NCBI RefSeq assembly: GCF_002005105.1
Contig: NZ_MSCV01000009.1
Coordinates: forward strand, 110,485-174,484
Source: Methylocaldum sp. 14B
GTDB lineage: Bacteria > Pseudomonadota > Gammaproteobacteria > Methylococcales > Methylococcaceae
Length of the DNA: 64,000 nucleotides
Direction of reading: 5' to 3'
Shown here piece after piece: positions 10,221 to 19,893 of this stretch. Numbering within the stretch: position 1 is the stretch's first letter; each line of letters begins with the position of its first letter. The position numbers and the translations under genes were made by a program. A model generated the notes under the pieces. It had not been told where the DNA came from. It saw only the letters and a program-made list of their open reading frames with translations, and made no database searches.

Positions 10221-12008
10221 ATGAGCAACCTCGAACTCGGCATTATCGGCAACTGCATGTACAGCGCACTGATCGACCGCAAGGGGCGTGTCGTCTGGTG
10301 CTGCTTGCCCCGTTTCGACGGCGATCCGATTTTTTGCAGCCTGATCAACGGCGATGAGGACGAGGTGCAGGAAGGGTTCTTCGACATCGTGATCGATGAT
10401 TTCTCCCATAGCGAACAGCACTACGAGCACAACACCGCTATCCTGGTAACCACGCTTTACGATCAGCACGGCGCTGCGGTGCAAATTACCGACTTTGCCC
10501 CGCGTTTCCGACGGTACGGCCATATGCATCGTTCGCAACGGCTGATCAGAAGGCTTCAGCCGATCAACGGCACGCCGCGGATTTCCGTCAGAGTGCGGCC
10601 GACCTACGACTACGGCGTCAAACCCATGCAAACCATCCAGGGGTCCAACTATATCCAGTTCGTCGCTCCCGGTATGTGTTTCCGCATGAGCACCGACATG
10701 CCGGTTTCCTACATATTGGACGAGACGCCCTTTCTGCTGGAGGAACCTTCGGCGATCACCTTCGGTCCCGACGAACCGCTGCGTTATACGGTGGCCGAAG
10801 CAACCCGCGAAAGCTACGAGCAAACCCTGCTGTATTGGCGCGAATGGACCCGATCGCTGTCCATTCCTTTCGAATGGCAGAAGGCCGTGATCCGCGCCGC
10901 CATCACCCTCAAGCTGTGCTGTTTCGAGGAAACCGGCGCCGTCATTGCCGCCATGACCACATCCATCCCCGAAGCGGCCGGCACGGAACGCAATTGGGAT
11001 TATCGCTATTGCTGGCTGCGCGACGCCTATTTCGTCGTGAGCGCCCTAAACCGGCTTGGCGCGACCGGAACCATGGAGGAATATCTGGACTATATCTCGA
11101 ATATCGCGGCCGAGGCCGACGATAGCCTGCTTCAGCCAGTCTACGGCATCGCCCTGGAGAAAAAATTGATCGAATGCCGGATCAGCTCTCTCAGGGGCTA
11201 TCGGAATCACAGGCCGGTACGGGTCGGGAATCAGGCCTATGAGCACATCCAGAACGACATCTACGGCAGCGTGATCATGGCCGCCACCCAGGCCTTCTTC
11301 GACCGCCGCCTCGCGCATCCCGGAGATCAGCGTCTTTTCGAACGCCTGGAAAATCTCGGCCGCCAATGCACCCGGCTGTATAACGTACCGGATGCGAGTC
11401 TCTGGGAGTTCCGCGGGTTCGCCCGCATCCATACCTTTTCGGCAGTGATGTGCTGGGCCGGCTGCGATCGTTTGGCCCGCATCGCCGATCACATGGAGCT
11501 GCACGACCGCGCTCAATATTGGCGCTCCCAGGCCGAGCGGATTCGGACCGAAATCATGGAGCATGCCTACGATCCCGGACGCAATACCTTCGTCGGAAGC
11601 TTCGGCGGCTCCGAACTCGATGCGAGCCTTTTGCTTCTCCACGACCTTCAGTTCCTCGCTGCGAATGATCCCCGCTTCATCGGTACCGTCGAGGCGGTGG
11701 AAAAGGAATTGCGGCGCGGCAATCACATGATGCGGTATGTGGAACCGGACGACTTCGGCGCACCGCAAAACGCCTTCAATATCTGCACCTTTTGGATGAT
11801 CGGCGCTTTGGCGGCCATCGGCAGAAAGGAAGACGCCCGCGCCATATTCGAGGAAATGCTCAACTGCCGGAACCATCTTGGGCTCTTGTCCGAAGACACC
11901 GATCCGCAAACCGGCGAAATGTGGGGCAATTTCCCGCAGACCTATTCCATGGTCGGGATCATTCACTCGGCCATGGTTCTGTCCAAGTCATGGGAGGAAG
12001 CGTTTTAA
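10221..12008 (+). CDS. GH15 glycoside hydrolase (glucoamylase or trehalase type)
   Basis: A 595-residue cytoplasmic protein with no signal peptide. The N-terminal beta-sandwich domain (LGIIGNCMYSALIDRKG, WCCLPRFDG) leads into the (alpha/alpha)6 domain with NWDYRYCWLRDA, typical of bacterial GH15 enzymes. Candidate acid and base residues are Glu396 (SLWEFRG) and Glu558 (LLSEDTDP, followed by GNFPQTYSM). Bacterial proteins of this type include trehalases as well as alpha-glucosidases, so trehalose or maltose hydrolysis are both possible. It lies 84 bases after the ABC ATPase gene, probably in the same operon; import followed by intracellular hydrolysis is the likely logic. Confidence 0.88.
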   Translation: MSNLELGIIGNCMYSALIDRKGRVVWCCLPRFDGDPIFCSLINGDEDEVQEGFFDIVIDDFSHSEQHYEHNTAILVTTLYDQHGAAVQITDFAPRFRRYGHMHRSQRLIRRLQPINGTPRISVRVRPTYDYGVKPMQTIQGSNYIQFVAPGMCFRMSTDMPVSYILDETPFLLEEPSAITFGPDEPLRYTVAEATRESYEQTLLYWREWTRSLSIPFEWQKAVIRAAITLKLCCFEETGAVIAAMTTSIPEAAGTERNWDYRYCWLRDAYFVVSALNRLGATGTMEEYLDYISNIAAEADDSLLQPVYGIALEKKLIECRISSLRGYRNHRPVRVGNQAYEHIQNDIYGSVIMAATQAFFDRRLAHPGDQRLFERLENLGRQCTRLYNVPDASLWEFRGFARIHTFSAVMCWAGCDRLARIADHMELHDRAQYWRSQAERIRTEIMEHAYDPGRNTFVGSFGGSELDASLLLLHDLQFLAANDPRFIGTVEAVEKELRRGNHMMRYVEPDDFGAPQNAFNICTFWMIGALAAIGRKEDARAIFEEMLNCRNHLGLLSEDTDPQTGEMWGNFPQTYSMVGIIHSAMVLSKSWEEAF

Positions 12009-12051
12009 CAAGGCTTCTTAATGAAAGCGTTCTCCCGGAACTCGTGCATGA

Positions 12052-13612
12052 TCAGTTGTCGTCTTCGACCCACGTCGCCTGTGTTGGCGATGCCGGGTCA
12101 AGAGAAACGACGTATGCTCCGGCCACCCCGAGCCACCGACGGTCCCCAAATGAAATTGGCGGGAGCAAACCGGTATCGTAGCCGTTCAGGTTTTTCAGTG
12201 CGGACATGAAGCTATCTCTTCCCAAGCGCCGGCCGGCACGCCGCAGCCCTTCTTCGAATAAGCGGGCCATAACATAGGTGACGACCTCCGAATGCTCAGG
12301 CGACTGCGTACCGGCGAGGACCGCAAGTTCGGCGATCTTCTCGGGCGCACGGTCGCGGGGAAGTGTCGGATAACCGATCAGCAGACGTTGACGAAAATCC
12401 GGTGGTGCCTGAAGCACCGACGTCCCGGCCAGGGCACCGGGCAGTAACACCCATGGTCTCCAGGTCGTTTTCAGTGCACTCCGGTAAAACTCCCCGAGTT
12501 CATCGTCCGTACCGAAAAAAAATGACGGCCCGCACGCGACGCTGGCGAAGGGCGTTGACAGTCTCCTCGGCGTGCCCGCGGGTTCCGACATATTCGATAG
12601 GTTCCAGAGTTCCGAGGTTTTTGCTTCGAATGCGTTTAAGAATGCGCTGAGTCAGCATACTCGATGCTGCTCCCGGACCGTGAACGATCGCAAGAACGAA
12701 GCCGCGCTTGGCGAGAACGCGAGCCGTGTAATCAGCCAACAGTAGACTCTGCTCGCTTATCCCGGACAGCAGATAAAACGTAAACGGATTGACTGCGCGC
12801 TCGGGATCCGGAAACTCCGGAGAAGGCTCGATTACCGGGATGCGCAACGCTTTTGCTATATCGGCAAGATCGGCTTGTGCTCGAGGGGAAGCGAATCCGA
12901 AAATGGCGAACACATCCTTCTCCTCGATCGATGTTCTTAACCCGGAGCCAGATTTTTCGCCGTCAAGAAACACCGGCTCTACGGTTCGGCCGAAATAGCC
13001 GCCCTCGTTATTTCGCGCTCGGAAATAGGCGGTAATGACCCGCCGTATTCTCTCGCCCTTTTGATCGGCCGGAATCAACACTCCTACACGGATGATGCTG
13101 TCGCTCAGCCCAGAATCGTGGTCGCCCTCGATGCGCTTGATATAAGCGATCAAATCCGCGAGATCCCGAGCCGACATTCGGTACCGCGGCATTCCCTTAT
13201 CAAGCTTGTTGCGCGCCGGGTCGAGGCCTTGCGTAATAGCCCGTGCAAGTGTTTCGTCGGTGAACGGCGGATGTGTTCTCCCGTAGGAATGGGCGTGGCC
13301 GTAAGGTTTGGCGAGATTGGTCCAGGTGATGTTGGACGGTGTCAGGCCACCTTCGGCCCGCCCGAGTCCGTCTTTGCCATGGCAGCTGGCACAAGGAAGC
13401 GCGCGTCCGTTCAGTTCCGCATCGTCGTCGCCCATCAGCGCTGTAACAGGCGTTCCGGACAGACTTTCGCCTCGGAGATAAATGTGCGTTCCGCGCGTTT
13501 CCGCCGGCGTCAGTTGCTGCGCGCCGGCAGCCGATTCGAAAAGGAACAGGGATATAGTTGCCAGGTACGCCCTGATGCTGATTCGGAGCCTATCCCTTTG
13601 CATGCTGCTCAC
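12052..13612 (-). pseudogene. Cytochrome c / periplasmic-binding fusion, frameshifted
   Basis: Two overlapping frames together encode one protein of about 515 residues. The first (13612 to 12500) has a signal peptide, a c-type haem motif (CASCH) with a downstream candidate Met ligand, then a Leu/Ile/Val-type periplasmic-binding (type 1) domain starting at IRVGVLIPA. The second (to 12052) continues that domain (GTDDELGEFYRSAL onward). The frames switch at a run of eight A's on the plus strand (12515-12522); with seven, translation runs AVIFFGTDDEL without a break. So it is a recent one-base insertion, a sequencing error or a slippage site. Start is GTG 13612 or ATG 13603. Ligand and electron partner are unknown. 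Confidence 0.8.
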
Positions 13613-13926
13613 AAGGCTTAATCACGACGCCAGCCAAATCGCGTCCTCTTATATCTTTATTGCGATAGTCGGTCCGCTAATGTATCGGGCTTCACCTCAA
13701 CCCGCGCTAGCGAACCTGACCTCGCGAGCATGTCGATCTGGCCATGACTTTTTTCACGCCTTGAAAGCCATAGAGACGAGTCCACAGCCGTCGGCGCCCG
13801 TCGCCGATCAAGAGTAAACGCCGCTTATCGATCCATCTCATCGATAAGGTCCGCATTTTCGAGCCTATCCCATTGATGCTCTCCTTTGAGGGGGCAATGG
13901 AATAGCTGCCGGCTGCCGGGCAGCCG
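13613..13926. other. Gap with no recognised feature
   Basis: About 310 bases between the frameshifted cytochrome gene and the small response regulator, both on the minus strand. Short GC-rich palindromic stretches occur near 13900-13930 (CTGCCGG/CCGGGCAG-like), which might end transcription but lack a T-run. No gene is supported. Confidence 0.5.
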
Positions 13927-14322
13927 TTAGTAGAGCTGTGAGAAAACAATAAGACTAGAACCCGACAAAAACGACTGGGTCAACGAGAAGACTTCAGCGC
14001 CGCTTGCCGCATCCTTGGCCAGGAAATAATCGGCGCCGCATGCCGAAGCGGCTTCACGATACTCGACCGCGTCGTAGCTGGTCAGAATGACGATGGCGGG
14101 AGAATAAATTGTCTTTATCTTGCGGGTCAGTACGAGACCGTTTTCGCCGGGCAGCTTGAGATCCATGAAAATCAGGTCGGGCCTGACTCCGTCGATTATT
14201 CTCATCGCTGCTGCACCGTTCTCGGCTTCGACAATGCCGAGGTGAGCGAACTGATCGCTGAGAAACGCTTTAAGAAAGCGCCGAAAAGACGCGTTGTCAT
14301 CGACGATTAATATTTTGCACAC
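13927..14322 (-). CDS. Single-domain response regulator (CheY-like receiver)
   Basis: A receiver domain with the acidic pair Asp8-Asp9 (ILIVDDN), phospho-acceptor Asp54 (IFMDLKLPG), the switch Thr (ILTSYD) and the conserved Lys (FLAKD). There is no output domain, so it must act by protein contact. I chose GTG at 14322 because AAGGAA lies nine bases upstream and it starts right at the first beta strand; an ATG at 14391 would add 23 residues without homology. It is divergent from the NarL-like regulator gene at 14523. Confidence 0.85.
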   Translation of the reverse strand: MCKILIVDDNASFRRFLKAFLSDQFAHLGIVEAENGAAAMRIIDGVRPDLIFMDLKLPGENGLVLTRKIKTIYSPAIVILTSYDAVEYREAASACGADYFLAKDAASGAEVFSLTQSFLSGSSLIVFSQLY

Positions 14323-14522
14323 GACCGCGAGTTCCTTGAAAAATGCGGAAAGCACATATCCCTTTGTGCGTCGAAAAGAAATCCTGTTCAAGCATCCAAC
14401 GCGCTGCTTATCCGATCATTTGACCGTACACGCTCGCTTTGTTTCCGGCACTAAGGAGTTTTGCTTATTTGGTTCGGCTTCTTCGCCGTAGAAGATGAGC
14501 GAAAACAAAGTAGCGTTTTGCC

Positions 14523-15179
14523 ATGGAAGAAAAAAAACGAATCTGCATAGCCGAAGACCATACGATTTTGCGGGAAGGATTACGGATGCTCTTGTCGCAA
14601 GATCGGGATCTGGAAGTCGTCTGCGAAGTCCATAACGGCATCGAACTCATCCGGCGGTGTCGCGAAATCATTGCGGATCTCATCTTGCTGGACCTGTCCA
14701 TGCCCAAGCTAGGGGGCTTGGAGGCCATCCAAGAAATCAAAAAACGAGCGCCGCAATCGAAGATCCTGGTACTGACCGTGCACGATGTCGAAGAATACAT
14801 CCTTGCGGCCCTGAGATCCGGCGCAGATGGCTATGTTCTAAAGGATGCCACTCATGCGGAACTACGCATCGCCATCCGCAGTGTATTGATCGGGAAGACC
14901 TACTTAAGTCCGAGCGTCTCAGGGAAAATCATAAAGGGGTATCTGCAAGTCAAGAGCGCGGAAGAGCCTCGGTCAGCATGGGACAGCTTGACCCATCGGG
15001 AGCGAGAGCTTTTGAAATTGATCGGCGAGGGCCATAAAAACAAGGAAATCGCGCAATATCTGCACCTCAGCGTGAAGACCGTGGAGACCCACCGCGCGAA
15101 CTTAATGAAAAAGCTGGATCTTCATAGCGCGGCGGCACTGACTGCATATGCTATAGAGAAAGGGTTAGTTCTGAGATAG
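14523..15179 (+). CDS. NarL/LuxR-type two-component response regulator
   Basis: A 218-residue regulator. The receiver domain has the acidic pair in IAEDH, phospho-acceptor Asp57 (LLDLSMPK), Thr in LVLTVHD and Lys in YVLKD. The C-terminal LuxR helix-turn-helix (about residues 150-212) has LTHRERELLKLIGEGHKNKEIA and LHLSVKTVETHRANLM. It is convergent with a histidine kinase gene whose stop is 113 bases away, its probable partner. It sits downstream of the mxa operon, so a role in methanol dehydrogenase control is possible but not shown by sequence. Confidence 0.93.
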   Translation: MEEKKRICIAEDHTILREGLRMLLSQDRDLEVVCEVHNGIELIRRCREIIADLILLDLSMPKLGGLEAIQEIKKRAPQSKILVLTVHDVEEYILAALRSGADGYVLKDATHAELRIAIRSVLIGKTYLSPSVSGKIIKGYLQVKSAEEPRSAWDSLTHRERELLKLIGEGHKNKEIAQYLHLSVKTVETHRANLMKKLDLHSAAALTAYAIEKGLVLR

Positions 15180-15291
15180 GGACTGCATCCGGGAGCGTTT
15201 CCGGCTTATGGTTGCGCCCTCGGCAGCGAGCGCTACACGTCCGGGCGGTTTCGCCCCCAAGCGTCGCCGACCGGAAACGGAGAAGAAGATT

Positions 15292-16509
15292 CTACCCGGT
15301 CCACACCGCGCGAATGGTCGTTCCGATGCCTGGAGCGGATTCGATGTAAAAGGACCCGCCCGAGCTTTCGCTCCGCTGACGCATGCTTGCGAGCCCCAGA
15401 CCGCGTTGTCGTATTTCCCTTTCCAGCGCCTCGCTCACCTCGAATCCGCAACCGTTATCGGTGACGGTCAGTTCGATCGCAGAGTCGGTTTTTATCAAAC
15501 GAAGAACGACGCGATCGGCTTTGGCATGCTTGGCGACATTGTTCAGAGCTTCCTGGACTATTCGGTAGATCGAAATTTTCAATCCTCCGGACAGGTCGTT
15601 TTCTCGTATATCCACTTGTTTTTCGATTGCGACGTAGGCGTAGATGTCCTGAAATGTACGGCAATGCCAGCTCAGCGTTGCGAGAAGACCCAAGTCGTCG
15701 AGAATCGCCGGTCTTAAATCCATCGAGATGCGCCTCACCTCGGAAATGGCCTCCTTGATCACGGGAAGAATAGCCCGCAAGGATCTCTGGCCGGATGCGA
15801 TCTGGTTGTTTTCAAGCAGAACGTTGACGTTGTCCAAGCTGAATTTGATGGCGCTCAGGTATTGTCCGACCGTGTCGTGAAGTTCCGAAGCGATTCGCTT
15901 GCGCTCTTGCTCCTGAGCGCTGAGAAGCTTTGCGGACAATAGGCGGAGTTCCCGTTTCGACTGCCAGACGATTTCCTTCAGCCGTTTCTTCGGAGTTAGG
16001 TCGACGACATTCCCAAAGACGGCGCTCGATCCGTTATACGAGATCAAGACTTCGCTCCGCTTGATCCAGATGATCTCGCCATCTTTCCTGACGGCTCTGG
16101 CTTTGGGCACCGATGGTGTAACGGCCAGTCTTCGCTGATGTATGACCACGCCTTGTTGAGATGACCGACGATCGGAATGAAACAATTTCACCGGTGACAT
16201 GCCGATCAGCTGATCCTTGGGATATCCGAGAATTTTGGCCAGCTTGTCGTTGGCATAGACGATCTCTCCATACTGGGTGACGTAGATGCCGATGAGCAAA
16301 CAGTCGTCGAAGACATGCCTGATCGCCAGATGCTCCGATTTCTCGGCTTTCTTGTGGGAATCAGCGATATTTCGACTAAGTTTTCCGGCGTCGGAGGGCT
16401 GCCGATAGGCGTGGGGAAAGGGTTCGCTGGCGTGCGGTACCAAAACGCCTCGATGCGCGGCCTCGACCATTCGTCGGAGCCATTCGACGGGTTTCTTCTT
16501 TTCGGCCAT
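15292..16509 (-). CDS. PAS-domain sensor histidine kinase (NarX/HisKA_3 type)
   Basis: A 405-residue soluble kinase; no membrane helices are evident. A PAS domain lies at about residues 60-180 (IGIYVTQYGEIVYANDKLAKILGYP, split here by the NDKLA turn), followed by a HisKA_3 dimerisation domain with phospho-acceptor His211 (SELHDTVGQ) and a C-terminal ATPase domain (QEALNNVAKHAKA, DNGCGFE, GLGLASMRQR). ATG at 16509 is preceded by GGAGGGCAAGG, clearly better than the upstream start at 16551. The signal is probably cytoplasmic. It is convergent with the NarL-like regulator at 14523. Confidence 0.9.
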   Translation of the reverse strand: MAEKKKPVEWLRRMVEAAHRGVLVPHASEPFPHAYRQPSDAGKLSRNIADSHKKAEKSEHLAIRHVFDDCLLIGIYVTQYGEIVYANDKLAKILGYPKDQLIGMSPVKLFHSDRRSSQQGVVIHQRRLAVTPSVPKARAVRKDGEIIWIKRSEVLISYNGSSAVFGNVVDLTPKKRLKEIVWQSKRELRLLSAKLLSAQEQERKRIASELHDTVGQYLSAIKFSLDNVNVLLENNQIASGQRSLRAILPVIKEAISEVRRISMDLRPAILDDLGLLATLSWHCRTFQDIYAYVAIEKQVDIRENDLSGGLKISIYRIVQEALNNVAKHAKADRVVLRLIKTDSAIELTVTDNGCGFEVSEALEREIRQRGLGLASMRQRSESSGGSFYIESAPGIGTTIRAVWTG

Positions 16510-16718
16510 CCTTGCCCTCCGCTCGTTCGCTGTAATCCATAAAGTGGCCAACCATCGGAGAATCGTGCACTCCGCCTTTGCCGTGCCTCCATAACCTTGG
16601 ACGGCATCCCTTCTCCTCCAAGTGGCGGTAACGAAATATAAACGAAAGGAGATCCTGTTTGCAAAGCGTAGCCGGCGGGCCTCGGAAGGCCTTGCGACAG
16701 CCTCGGATCGGTAGCTCC

Positions 16719-16742
16719 GTAGGTCGACAATCCCTTGCCGAC
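16719..16742. repeat. Half copy of the GTAGGTCGGCAATCC palindromic repeat
   Basis: A single arm related to the fuller copies at 21803-21858 and 48460-48513 (GTAGGTCGACAATCCC then TTGCCGAC). It lies between the kinase gene and mxaD on the minus strand. Confidence 0.55.
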
Positions 16743-16766
16743 AAACGTACCTGACGTTCTTGAAAA

Positions 16767-17300
16767 TCAGTGATCGGATTCGGCGATGCGCTTGAGATTT
16801 TCCAGGCCGGCTTTAAATAAAGCCTGCATCGACTGAACGGCCGCCTCGTCGTTCAGTTCGTCGGGCGGGAAATTGCCGGTGTCTCCGCGATACAAACGGC
16901 TTTTCCATTCCGCCTTGGTCCCCTGCCCCGCCGGCGTCAGCTTCAATACAGCGGAATAGGAACTCGCCGGCAGCGCCTTGACGTTGGCTTCCATCAGCCG
17001 GTAGTCGTACTCGTAGGTTTTTTCGTCGTAAAAGTCGAGTTCCTCCACCAGTTGTTCGCCGTTCGGAAAAGTCAGGGTACGCTTTTCGCCAGGCTTGTTG
17101 CCGCCTTGGGCTTCGCTTTTCGAGATGGCCGGATTCCATTGCGCGACGGCGCCGAACTCCTTGACCGTCTCCCAGACTTTTTCGATGGGGCGGTCGATTT
17201 CGACGGTTTCGACCACTTTCTGGGGTGTCGGACCATGGGCCGAAACTCCGGCGGAAAAAGCCAAACCGAGCGTCAACAAGGCAGGAACGATCATTTTCAT
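16767..17300 (-). CDS. mxaD: MxaD-like SRPBCC periplasmic protein
   Basis: A 177-residue protein with an N-terminal signal peptide (cleavage near VSAHG) and a START/SRPBCC ligand-binding fold (VETVEIDRPIEKVWETVKEFG, AVAQWNPAISK). This matches MxaD, a periplasmic protein reported to aid electron transfer from methanol dehydrogenase to cytochrome cL. ATG at 17300 has GAGGAG eleven bases upstream. It is the last gene of the mxa cluster, separated from mxaL by about 100 bases, the same order as in other methylotrophs. SRPBCC proteins are diverse, so the name rests partly on position. Confidence 0.85.
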   Translation of the reverse strand: MKMIVPALLTLGLAFSAGVSAHGPTPQKVVETVEIDRPIEKVWETVKEFGAVAQWNPAISKSEAQGGNKPGEKRTLTFPNGEQLVEELDFYDEKTYEYDYRLMEANVKALPASSYSAVLKLTPAGQGTKAEWKSRLYRGDTGNFPPDELNDEAAVQSMQALFKAGLENLKRIAESDH

Positions 17301-17402
17301 GGAATACACAACTCCTCGGGTTAATGAAAAAGAATGGTGGGAGCGCGCCTTTCGACATAGCTCAAGACAGGTTTCACCCCGCGATATAAACCGTGCTATC
17401 CA

Positions 17403-18389
17403 TCAGCGGAGCCTAAACGGCAGAATGCCGTAAAGCACGACCAGCGCGGCCAGAGCCAGGCCGGCAGGCAGCCAGCGAATATCCGCGGCAACCGCTTCGA
17501 GGCGCGCGAACTCCGGGCTCTTAAGCGCCAAGCTCAATTCCTCGGGTTTCTCCAGCCGCCGGTAAACGAGTCCGGTCTCGTCGGCTAGTTGGCGAAGATA
17601 GTCTTCCTTGAGCGAGGACAGATGCTCGGTCCCGATCACCCGCTCGCTGCCGAACGGCGCGTTCCGCTCGTGATAGCCCTCGATCTCGGAAGGCGGCTTG
17701 GGCGGCAGCCCGAACGAGGATCGGTGAGGGACGTCGTCCTCCGAATAGAAACCGACGGCTTCGCCGCGTTCGTCGAATTTCGGAATGGGCGCCGGGCTCA
17801 GCCCCCCGGCTCCAACGATCAATCCCCTGAGCTTGCCCTTGAAAGCGCCGAACTCCCGCTTGTAGCGAGGATTGAGAGGCGGGGCTTCCTGGCCGTCGGT
17901 AACGAAAACCAGGTTCGAACCGTAATTCTGAAATTGATTCAAGGCATCGTAGAGTCCATCGGCGATGCGGCTGTCGGCACCCCAGGCCATGCGCCAATCG
18001 ATGTGCTCAATGGCGGTATCGACCGCTTCGAACCCGCGGCAGACTTCGATGGGCTCGAACAGCAGGAAGGATCTTCGCTCGGTGAAGAGCCCCAGCCCCA
18101 ACCGAGAACCGCAGGGCAATTCCCGCAGGGCCGAGCGCAAGGCGGACTTGACTGTTTCCAAGCGGCTCGTCGACCGGCTTTCTACCCGATAATCGGCGAC
18201 GTTCATGCTCCGGGTAATGTCGACGACGACGATGTGATCGAATACCGGCCGCGACAGCTTCAGGGTGGGATGGAAAAGCGTAACCCCGACGCTGAGCAAG
18301 GCCAGAGCCAGACAGACGAAGCGCGGGTCGCGTGCGCGGGTGGACAACTTCAAGGCAGGCCCCGCGGAAAACCCGGCACCGTGGTCCAC
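17403..18389 (-). CDS. mxaL: MxaL, methanol dehydrogenase assembly protein
   Basis: A VWA-domain protein of about 328 residues. A membrane helix near residues 25-42 precedes a MIDAS-like motif (VVDITRSMN), and a C-terminal helix (PAGLALAALVVLYGI) ends the protein. MxaL works with MxaA and MxaK in inserting calcium and assembling methanol dehydrogenase. The start is ambiguous: GTG at 18389 (GAGGGGG upstream, 40-base overlap with mxaK) or TTG at 18353, which would overlap the mxaK stop as TTGA, the same style as the other junctions in this operon. Confidence 0.9.
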   Translation of the reverse strand: MDHGAGFSAGPALKLSTRARDPRFVCLALALLSVGVTLFHPTLKLSRPVFDHIVVVDITRSMNVADYRVESRSTSRLETVKSALRSALRELPCGSRLGLGLFTERRSFLLFEPIEVCRGFEAVDTAIEHIDWRMAWGADSRIADGLYDALNQFQNYGSNLVFVTDGQEAPPLNPRYKREFGAFKGKLRGLIVGAGGLSPAPIPKFDERGEAVGFYSEDDVPHRSSFGLPPKPPSEIEGYHERNAPFGSERVIGTEHLSSLKEDYLRQLADETGLVYRRLEKPEELSLALKSPEFARLEAVAADIRWLPAGLALAALVVLYGILPFRLR

Positions 18390-18916
18390 AGCGCCCCCTC
18401 TTCTTCATCGTTTTCCTCTTCTCCGTCCTCGCGGCGAATCCTGTCCATTTCCGGCAGAAGCCGCATGGCGACTTCCAGGTTGTATTTGCTGTCCCAGTGG
18501 TTCGGGTCCAGGCGCAACGCCTTCTTGTAGGCATCCTTGGCCAATTCCACCAGCGGCAGCGCCCGGTTGATTTCGTTTTGTTCCACGTGTGTCAAGGCGC
18601 GTCGCAGGTGCAGGTTCCCGAGATCGAACAGGGCCGTAACGCGAAATCGGGTATTGCCCTGGTCGACCAGATAGCCGTAGGCATCCAGGGCCTCTTCATG
18701 ACGATCCTTGCCGGCGAGATAAACCGCCCGAGCCAGCCTCACTTCCGGCGCCGCACGGACTCGATCGTCCGGGGAAATATCGGTGCCGCTCAGCAAGCTT
18801 CGAACCTGCTCCCCGGCAAGCTCGATCCGCCGGAGCTCCTGCCATTCCAATATTCCGGCGATGGTCGAAACGGCTAGCGCCAGCAGCGCGATTTTCAGCT
18901 CTAGGCTTTTTCCCAT
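18350..18916 (-). CDS. mxaK: MxaK, methanol dehydrogenase assembly protein
   Basis: A 188-residue protein with one N-terminal membrane anchor (IALLALAVSTIAGI) and a tetratricopeptide-like helical region (residues about 60-160) facing the periplasm. MxaK is a conserved member of the mxaACKL set needed for calcium insertion into the apo-enzyme. It overlaps mxaC by 16 bases and mxaL by 40 at most, so translation is tightly coupled. The C-terminus is strongly acidic (REDGEEENDEEEG), perhaps a calcium-handling tail (inference). Confidence 0.9.
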   Translation of the reverse strand: MGKSLELKIALLALAVSTIAGILEWQELRRIELAGEQVRSLLSGTDISPDDRVRAAPEVRLARAVYLAGKDRHEEALDAYGYLVDQGNTRFRVTALFDLGNLHLRRALTHVEQNEINRALPLVELAKDAYKKALRLDPNHWDSKYNLEVAMRLLPEMDRIRREDGEEENDEEEGALWTTVPGFPRGLP

Positions 18917-19893
18917 GATTCAGCTTCCGAGAGTTTCACGCCGATCAACAGCAGCAACGCGAAACCTGCCGCGCCGTAGCAGAGCGGCGTCAGATCGAGG
19001 CGCGGAATGCGTGCCTGATAATGGATCGGCAGGCTTTCGATCCGGTCGATATCGGCTATGGCCTGACGCAGGGCAGCCGGATTTTCCGCCTCGTATGCCT
19101 TGTACGGGATGCCGAGGCTTTCGAAAAACAAATGCAGATAACGCTCGGGCCGGACGCTCGCGTTATCGTCGCGCGGATACTCCGGTATTTCGAAGATGCC
19201 GGGACTTCCGAGAGTCCGGAGAAAAATCCAGTACAGGCGGATTTGATGCTCCTTGAACAGCTTGCGCAGTTTCTGCTCGCTGTCCGGATCGACAACCGCC
19301 GCGCCGTCGGACACCAGCAGCACGATGCGAGACCCGGTGAGCGCCTGGCCGGCGAAGTACGACAGCGCCAGCAGCAAGCCTTTACCGATGTGCGTTTGCG
19401 CCAGGGCCGGCAAACGCAAGGCGCGCACCGCGGCCAGCACCGCCTCGCGGTCGTCGGTCAGGGGCAGTACGAATAAGGGGCCTGTGCTGTAGGCCGCGAC
19501 GCCGGTCCGGTCGTTCTTTCGTTCGCTGACGAATTCGCTGAGCAAGCGCTCTGCCGCGGCTGATTTCGCCTCTTCGGCGCCCGACGTCGCACGCCCCGCG
19601 AAACTGTGGTCCATGCTCTGGCTGCGGTCGAGAAGCAACACGATATGGGCGCCGTTACCGACTCGATCGACCGCATATTCCTCCCGATGCAGCCCGGCGA
19701 GTCCGAGCACCAGACCGGTGATGGCGACGACGCCCATCAGCTTGATCAGCCAGGTCCAGACGCGCGATTGCGCATCGGCGGGCAGCAACGCATTCCACGG
19801 CGCATCGAAGCCAGTCACCGGCAAACGGACCAGCGGCAGCAGAGCGAGGCCGAGGAACGGCAGAACCCAGGCATGATCGACCGCCAGATTCAT
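18901..19893 (-). CDS. mxaC: MxaC, VWA-domain assembly protein
   Basis: A 330-residue membrane protein. Two helices at the N-terminus (WVLPFLGLALLPL; LMGVVAITGLVLGLA) flank a VWA domain with MIDAS motif LLLDRSQSMD, and a C-terminal helix (GAAGFALLLLIGVKL) returns to the membrane. MxaC is required for active methanol dehydrogenase in methylotrophs. I chose ATG 19893 because it overlaps the mxaA stop as ATGA; an upstream in-frame start at 19929 lies inside mxaA and adds only non-conserved residues. Confidence 0.92.
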   Translation of the reverse strand: MNLAVDHAWVLPFLGLALLPLVRLPVTGFDAPWNALLPADAQSRVWTWLIKLMGVVAITGLVLGLAGLHREEYAVDRVGNGAHIVLLLDRSQSMDHSFAGRATSGAEEAKSAAAERLLSEFVSERKNDRTGVAAYSTGPLFVLPLTDDREAVLAAVRALRLPALAQTHIGKGLLLALSYFAGQALTGSRIVLLVSDGAAVVDPDSEQKLRKLFKEHQIRLYWIFLRTLGSPGIFEIPEYPRDDNASVRPERYLHLFFESLGIPYKAYEAENPAALRQAIADIDRIESLPIHYQARIPRLDLTPLCYGAAGFALLLLIGVKLSEAESWEKA

